A model generated the notes under the pieces. The model had not been told where the DNA came from, did no database searches, and saw only the letters and a list, made by a program, of their open reading frames with translations. Both the position numbers and the translations under genes were made by a program. From NCBI RefSeq assembly GCF_001456935.1, contig NZ_KQ758483.1, positions 434,001 through 498,000 on the forward strand: a DNA stretch of 64,000 nt, written 5' to 3'. The DNA comes from [Bacillus] enclensis (GTDB lineage Bacteria; Bacillota; Bacilli; Bacillales; Bacillaceae_B). Each line of letters begins with the position of its first letter. Position 1 is the first letter of the stretch. Of the stretch, positions 61,172 to 64,000 are shown piece by piece.

Positions 61172-62053
61172 ATGGCAGAAGGGAAGATTATCAAAGCATT
61201 AAGCGGGTTTTACTATGTTCTCTCTGAAGGGCAAATTACTCAATGCCGCGGCAGAGGGGTGTTTCGAAAGAATAAGGTGACCCCGCTTGTAGGGGATTAT
61301 GTGGAATTCCAGGCAGAGAACGAAACCGAAGGATATATCTTGAAAGTATTTGAACGCAAGAATGAACTGGTGCGCCCTCCGATTGCGAACGTGGATCAGG
61401 CCATTTTGGTTTTTTCCGCCCGGGAACCGGATTTCAGCACAGGATTACTGGACCGTTTCCTTGTTTTAGTCGAAAGCAAGGAAATCGACCCGCTTATCTG
61501 TATCACCAAAATGGACTTGCTTAAACAAGATGAAATACAAGAAGTGGAAAAGTATGCAGAACAATACCGTTCTTTTGGGTATGAAGTGGTGGCCACGTCA
61601 TCGAAGACTGAAGAGGGAATTGAAGAATTGGCTCCTTACATGAGAGATAAGACTTCTGTATTTGCAGGGCAGTCGGGGGTGGGTAAATCAAGCTTATTGA
61701 ACGTGATCAAACCTGAACTCGAATTGAAAACAGCCATGATCTCATCTCATTTGGGGAGGGGGAAGCATACGACCCGCCACGTTGAACTGATTCATATCGG
61801 GGATGGCTTGGTGGCTGACACCCCTGGTTTCAGTTCCCTAGAATTCACAGACATTGAAGTTGAAGACCTGCCGCACTATTTTCCTGAAATGGTGGAAGCT
61901 TCCGAGCAGTGTAAATTCAGGGGATGCCTTCACATCAACGAGCCGAAATGCGCGGTAAAGAAAGCAGTTGAAACAGGGGACATACCAGGCTACCGGTATG
62001 ATCACTACCTAACATTCCATCAGGAAATAAAAGACAGAAAGCCGAGGTATTAA
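61172..62053 (+). CDS. rsgA: Ribosome small subunit-dependent GTPase RsgA
   Basis: Circularly permuted GTPase in 30S maturation (CpgA in B. subtilis). The 293-residue product has an OB-fold (about 1-70), then G-motifs in permuted order: ITKMDL (G4) before GQSGVGKSS at 166-174 (G1) and DTPGFSS (G3), and a C-terminal zinc site (CKFRGCLHINEPKC). ATG at 61172 has AAAGGAGG upstream. A TATAAT-like sequence at about 61102 may be its promoter. rpe follows closely. Confidence 0.96.
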   Translation: MAEGKIIKALSGFYYVLSEGQITQCRGRGVFRKNKVTPLVGDYVEFQAENETEGYILKVFERKNELVRPPIANVDQAILVFSAREPDFSTGLLDRFLVLVESKEIDPLICITKMDLLKQDEIQEVEKYAEQYRSFGYEVVATSSKTEEGIEELAPYMRDKTSVFAGQSGVGKSSLLNVIKPELELKTAMISSHLGRGKHTTRHVELIHIGDGLVADTPGFSSLEFTDIEVEDLPHYFPEMVEASEQCKFRGCLHINEPKCAVKKAVETGDIPGYRYDHYLTFHQEIKDRKPRY

Positions 62054-62056
62054 GAA

Positions 62057-62710
62057 ATGAAGATAGCACCATCAATACTTTCTGCAAATTTTGCAGAACT
62101 GGGGAAAGAAATCAAGGACGTCGAAAATGGGGGAGCCGATTACATCCATATCGATGTGATGGACGGTCACTTCGTCCCGAACATCACAATGGGCCCGATG
62201 GTTGTCAAAGCGGTACGGCCGCTCACGGACCTGCCGCTGGATGTTCACCTTATGATCGAGGATCCGGACCAGTATATAGAGGCATTTGCCGATGCCGGAG
62301 CGGACTATATCACTGTACATGTCGAGGCAGCAGCCCACTTGCACAGAACCATCCAGCTGATCAAAAGCAAAGGTGTAAAAGCCGGAGTCGTTCTAAACCC
62401 GGCCACTCCTGCTGAATGGGTGAAACCGATTCTTCAAGATATCGATATGGTCCTGTTAATGACGGTTAACCCAGGCTTTGGAGGCCAGTCATTCATCCCG
62501 TCGGTCGTACCGAAAATAAAGCAAATACGCAGCTGGGCAGATGAAATCAACCCGAAACTTGAAATTGAAGTGGACGGCGGCATCAACACGGACACAGCAG
62601 CGGTCTGTGCTGAAGCGGGAGCGGATGTATTTGTTGCCGGTTCCGCCATTTATAATAAAAATGACAGAGAGGCTGCGATCCAAGATTTAAGAAAATCGCT
62701 GTCCAAATAA
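62057..62710 (+). CDS. rpe: Ribulose-phosphate 3-epimerase
   Basis: Pentose phosphate pathway enzyme interconverting ribulose 5-phosphate and xylulose 5-phosphate. The 217-residue TIM barrel has APSILSANFAEL, HIDVMDGHFVPNITMGP, LDVHLMIEDP, VNPGFGGQSFI and EVDGGINTDTA with metal His and Asp residues. ATG at 62057, three bases after the rsgA stop. Confidence 0.97.
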   Translation: MKIAPSILSANFAELGKEIKDVENGGADYIHIDVMDGHFVPNITMGPMVVKAVRPLTDLPLDVHLMIEDPDQYIEAFADAGADYITVHVEAAAHLHRTIQLIKSKGVKAGVVLNPATPAEWVKPILQDIDMVLLMTVNPGFGGQSFIPSVVPKIKQIRSWADEINPKLEIEVDGGINTDTAAVCAEAGADVFVAGSAIYNKNDREAAIQDLRKSLSK

Positions 62711-62717
62711 TTTTAAT

Positions 62718-62746
62718 GACTGATCCAGTAGTAATATGGATCAGTC
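62718..62746 (+). terminator. Hairpin between rpe and thiN
   Basis: GACTGATCC pairs with GGATCAGTC around an 11-base loop. The following TATTTAATA is a poor T-run, so it may slow transcription or protect RNA ends rather than terminate fully. Confidence 0.45.
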
Positions 62747-62770
62747 TATTTAATATGTGAGGTGCAGAAA

Positions 62771-63427
62771 ATGGAATTTTGTATCGTAGCCGGGGGACCG
62801 GAGAGGTATTTGCCGGATTTGAAAAAGTTCAATAATACAAATGTAAAATGGGTTGGTGTGGACCGGGGAGTATTCACCCTTCTGGAAAACGGCCTGGAAG
62901 CAGAGGGTGCGTTCGGTGATTTTGATTCAGTGAGTTCAGCTGAATGGTCATTGATCACTGATCGAGTTGAAAAAGTAAACACATACAAACCCGAAAAAGA
63001 TGAAACGGACTTAGAGCTTGCCTTAAACTGGGTCCTCGGCCAAAACCCAGATTCCATCAAAATATTTGGAGCTACAGGAGGGCGTCTCGATCATTTCATG
63101 GGGAATGTCCAATTATTGATGCAGCCGACCCTTATAGATTCAGGAATAAAGAGCGAATTGATCGATGTTCAAAACCGTTTATGGGTCGTAAAGGCAGGAG
63201 AGCATGAAGTGATTGAACTCCCTTCCCATCAGTATATTTCATTTGTCCCAATGACCGGATCCGTCGAGGATCTTACACTTACCGGCTTCAAATACCCGCT
63301 AAAAAACCGGAATATTTTCCGCGGATCAACACTATGTATTAGTAATGAACTTATACAATCATCTGGTACTTTTTCTTTTACAAATGGCATATTAATGGTG
63401 GTAAGAAGCAGCGACAGCACTTCTTGA
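62771..63427 (+). CDS. thiN: Thiamine pyrophosphokinase ThiN
   Basis: Transfers pyrophosphate from ATP to thiamine. The 218-residue product has IVAGGPERYLPDL, GDFDSVS, the substrate motif KDETDLELAL near 78-87 and GATGGRLDHFMGNV. ATG at 62771 has GAGGTG six bases upstream; an in-frame GTG at 62762 falls in that site. It corresponds to yloS of B. subtilis. Confidence 0.93.
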   Translation: MEFCIVAGGPERYLPDLKKFNNTNVKWVGVDRGVFTLLENGLEAEGAFGDFDSVSSAEWSLITDRVEKVNTYKPEKDETDLELALNWVLGQNPDSIKIFGATGGRLDHFMGNVQLLMQPTLIDSGIKSELIDVQNRLWVVKAGEHEVIELPSHQYISFVPMTGSVEDLTLTGFKYPLKNRNIFRGSTLCISNELIQSSGTFSFTNGILMVVRSSDSTS

Positions 63428-63528
63428 CCCAATTCAAAAAGAAGACGTACTTACATGCAACTGCTTGAATAGACTGAAATGATGTCAAGCGAAACATTAT
63501 GTTCTTTAGATTGCGGGGAGGGACTAAA

Positions 63529-63609
63529 ATGCGATTTTATACAATCAAATTACCAAAGTTCTTGGGCGGGCTTGTTCGAGCGATGTTAGGAACATTCAAA
63601 AAGGAATAA
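63529..63609 (+). CDS. spoVM: Stage V sporulation protein M (SpoVM), 26 residues
   Basis: Amphipathic peptide that recognises the convex forespore membrane and anchors the spore coat through SpoIVA. The frame reads MRFYTIKLPKFLGGLVRAML then GTFKKE, differing from the B. subtilis peptide at a few residues only. The key proline at position 9 is present. ATG at 63529 has GGGGAGGG upstream. It lies after thiN as in B. subtilis and would probably be missed by a length cut-off. Confidence 0.96.
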   Translation: MRFYTIKLPKFLGGLVRAMLGTFKKE

Positions 63610-63619
63610 TGTTGGGTTT

Positions 63620-63650
63620 GAAGGCAGCAGGGGGCTGTCTTCTTTTTTTG
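63620..63650 (+). terminator. Terminator after spoVM
   Basis: GAAGGCAGC pairs with GCTGTCTTC, with one G-U pair, around a five-base loop, followed by TTTTTTT. Confidence 0.88.
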
Positions 63651-63820
63651 ATTTAGATTGCAATTCTGTATTTGAGTGATTGATTTGTTTTGAAAAGAGT
63701 TTTTTTGGATGAGATCAATGGTTTTTTTATTATAAATGAAAAAAGTAAACGGATTCCAAACGTAAACATGGGTTTTCAGGATGAATTGGCAGTTGGTGTT
63801 ATACCCGTGCAGGTGTTTGT

Positions 63821-63942
63821 GATCCGGTTTTCAAGATTTACGGTCCACTTTTGAAAAATACAAGCCACTTTTCAGATTTACAGGCCAGATCTCGAAAATA
63901 CGATCCACTTTCACCGAAATACGAGCAACTTGTCGAAAAATC
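63821..63942. repeat. Six degenerate tandem repeats of 20-21 bp
   Basis: Units start at 63821, 63842, 63862, 63882, 63902 and 63923. The consensus is roughly RRKCCACTTTTSRAAAATAC: a CCACTT-like core and a terminal TTTAC or AATAC. Lengths are 21, 20, 20, 20, 21 and 20 bp. No spacers, so not CRISPR. No ORF spans it convincingly. It lies in the last 350 bp, which otherwise shows nothing. Confidence 0.8.
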
Positions 63943-64000
63943 TTTAAGCTTCAAGGATTCAGCGGCCTTCATGACTCGGTTAAATGGTTAAGTGATTTCG

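Noticed and set aside
63821-63942. CRISPR array
   Set aside because: Units are contiguous and degenerate with no unique spacers, and no cas genes are nearby.

Overview
The window is chromosomal DNA of an endospore-forming member of the Bacillaceae (low-G+C Gram-positive). Proteins and gene order resemble the Bacillus subtilis segment from mraZ to spoVM, but differences in gene content show it is not B. subtilis. Spore genes (spoVD, spoVE, spoIIGA, sigE, sigG, spoVM) and Bacillus-type RNA regulation (T-box, PyrR attenuators) support this. Apart from one gene, rqcH, all genes lie on the + strand.

Layout. (1) 0.1-17.8 kb: division and cell-wall (dcw) cluster: mraZ, rsmH, ftsL, pbpB, spoVD, murE, a MurF-N-domain-like orphan, mraY, murD, spoVE, divIB, ylxW, ylxX, sbp, ftsA, ftsZ. 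murG and murB, which lie between spoVE and divIB in B. subtilis, are absent; about 690 bp of non-coding DNA occupies that place. (2) 17.9-19.8 kb: a group IIC intron encoding a reverse transcriptase, sitting directly after the ftsZ terminator. (3) 19.8-22.7 kb: the sporulation genes spoIIGA-sigE and sigG, each with a recognisable promoter. (4) 22.7-26.9 kb: ylmC, ylmD, ylmE, sepF, ylmG, ylmH, divIVA, preceded by four tandem palindromic repeats. (5) 26.9-32.4 kb: T-box-controlled ileS, a composite interspersed repeat, a short DksA-like gene, lspA and rluD. (6) 32.4-44.2 kb: the complete de novo pyrimidine operon pyrR-P-B-C-AA-AB-K-D-F-E, with three PyrR-type attenuators before pyrR, pyrP and pyrB. 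(7) 44.2-49.3 kb: rqcH on the minus strand and a divergent calcium-type P-ATPase, with interspersed repeats between them. (8) 49.4-63.6 kb: yicC-family gene, remA, gmk, rpoZ, coaBC, priA, def, fmt, rsmB, prpC, prkC, rsgA, rpe, thiN, spoVM. rlmN, which lies between rsmB and prpC in B. subtilis, is missing. The window ends in non-coding DNA with six degenerate 20-21 bp tandem repeats.

The genes couple peptidoglycan precursor synthesis and septation (vegetative and sporulation-specific) with compartment-specific sigma factors, septum placement (SepF, DivIVA, FtsA, FtsZ), UMP synthesis, and translation and ribosome quality control. Most of the window is conserved housekeeping DNA. The most unusual features are the stand-alone MurF-N-like protein, the absence of murG/murB and rlmN from their usual places, the terminator-targeted intron, and three unrelated kinds of intergenic repeat.

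Family assignments come from my reading of translated sequence and remembered homologues. No database search was run.
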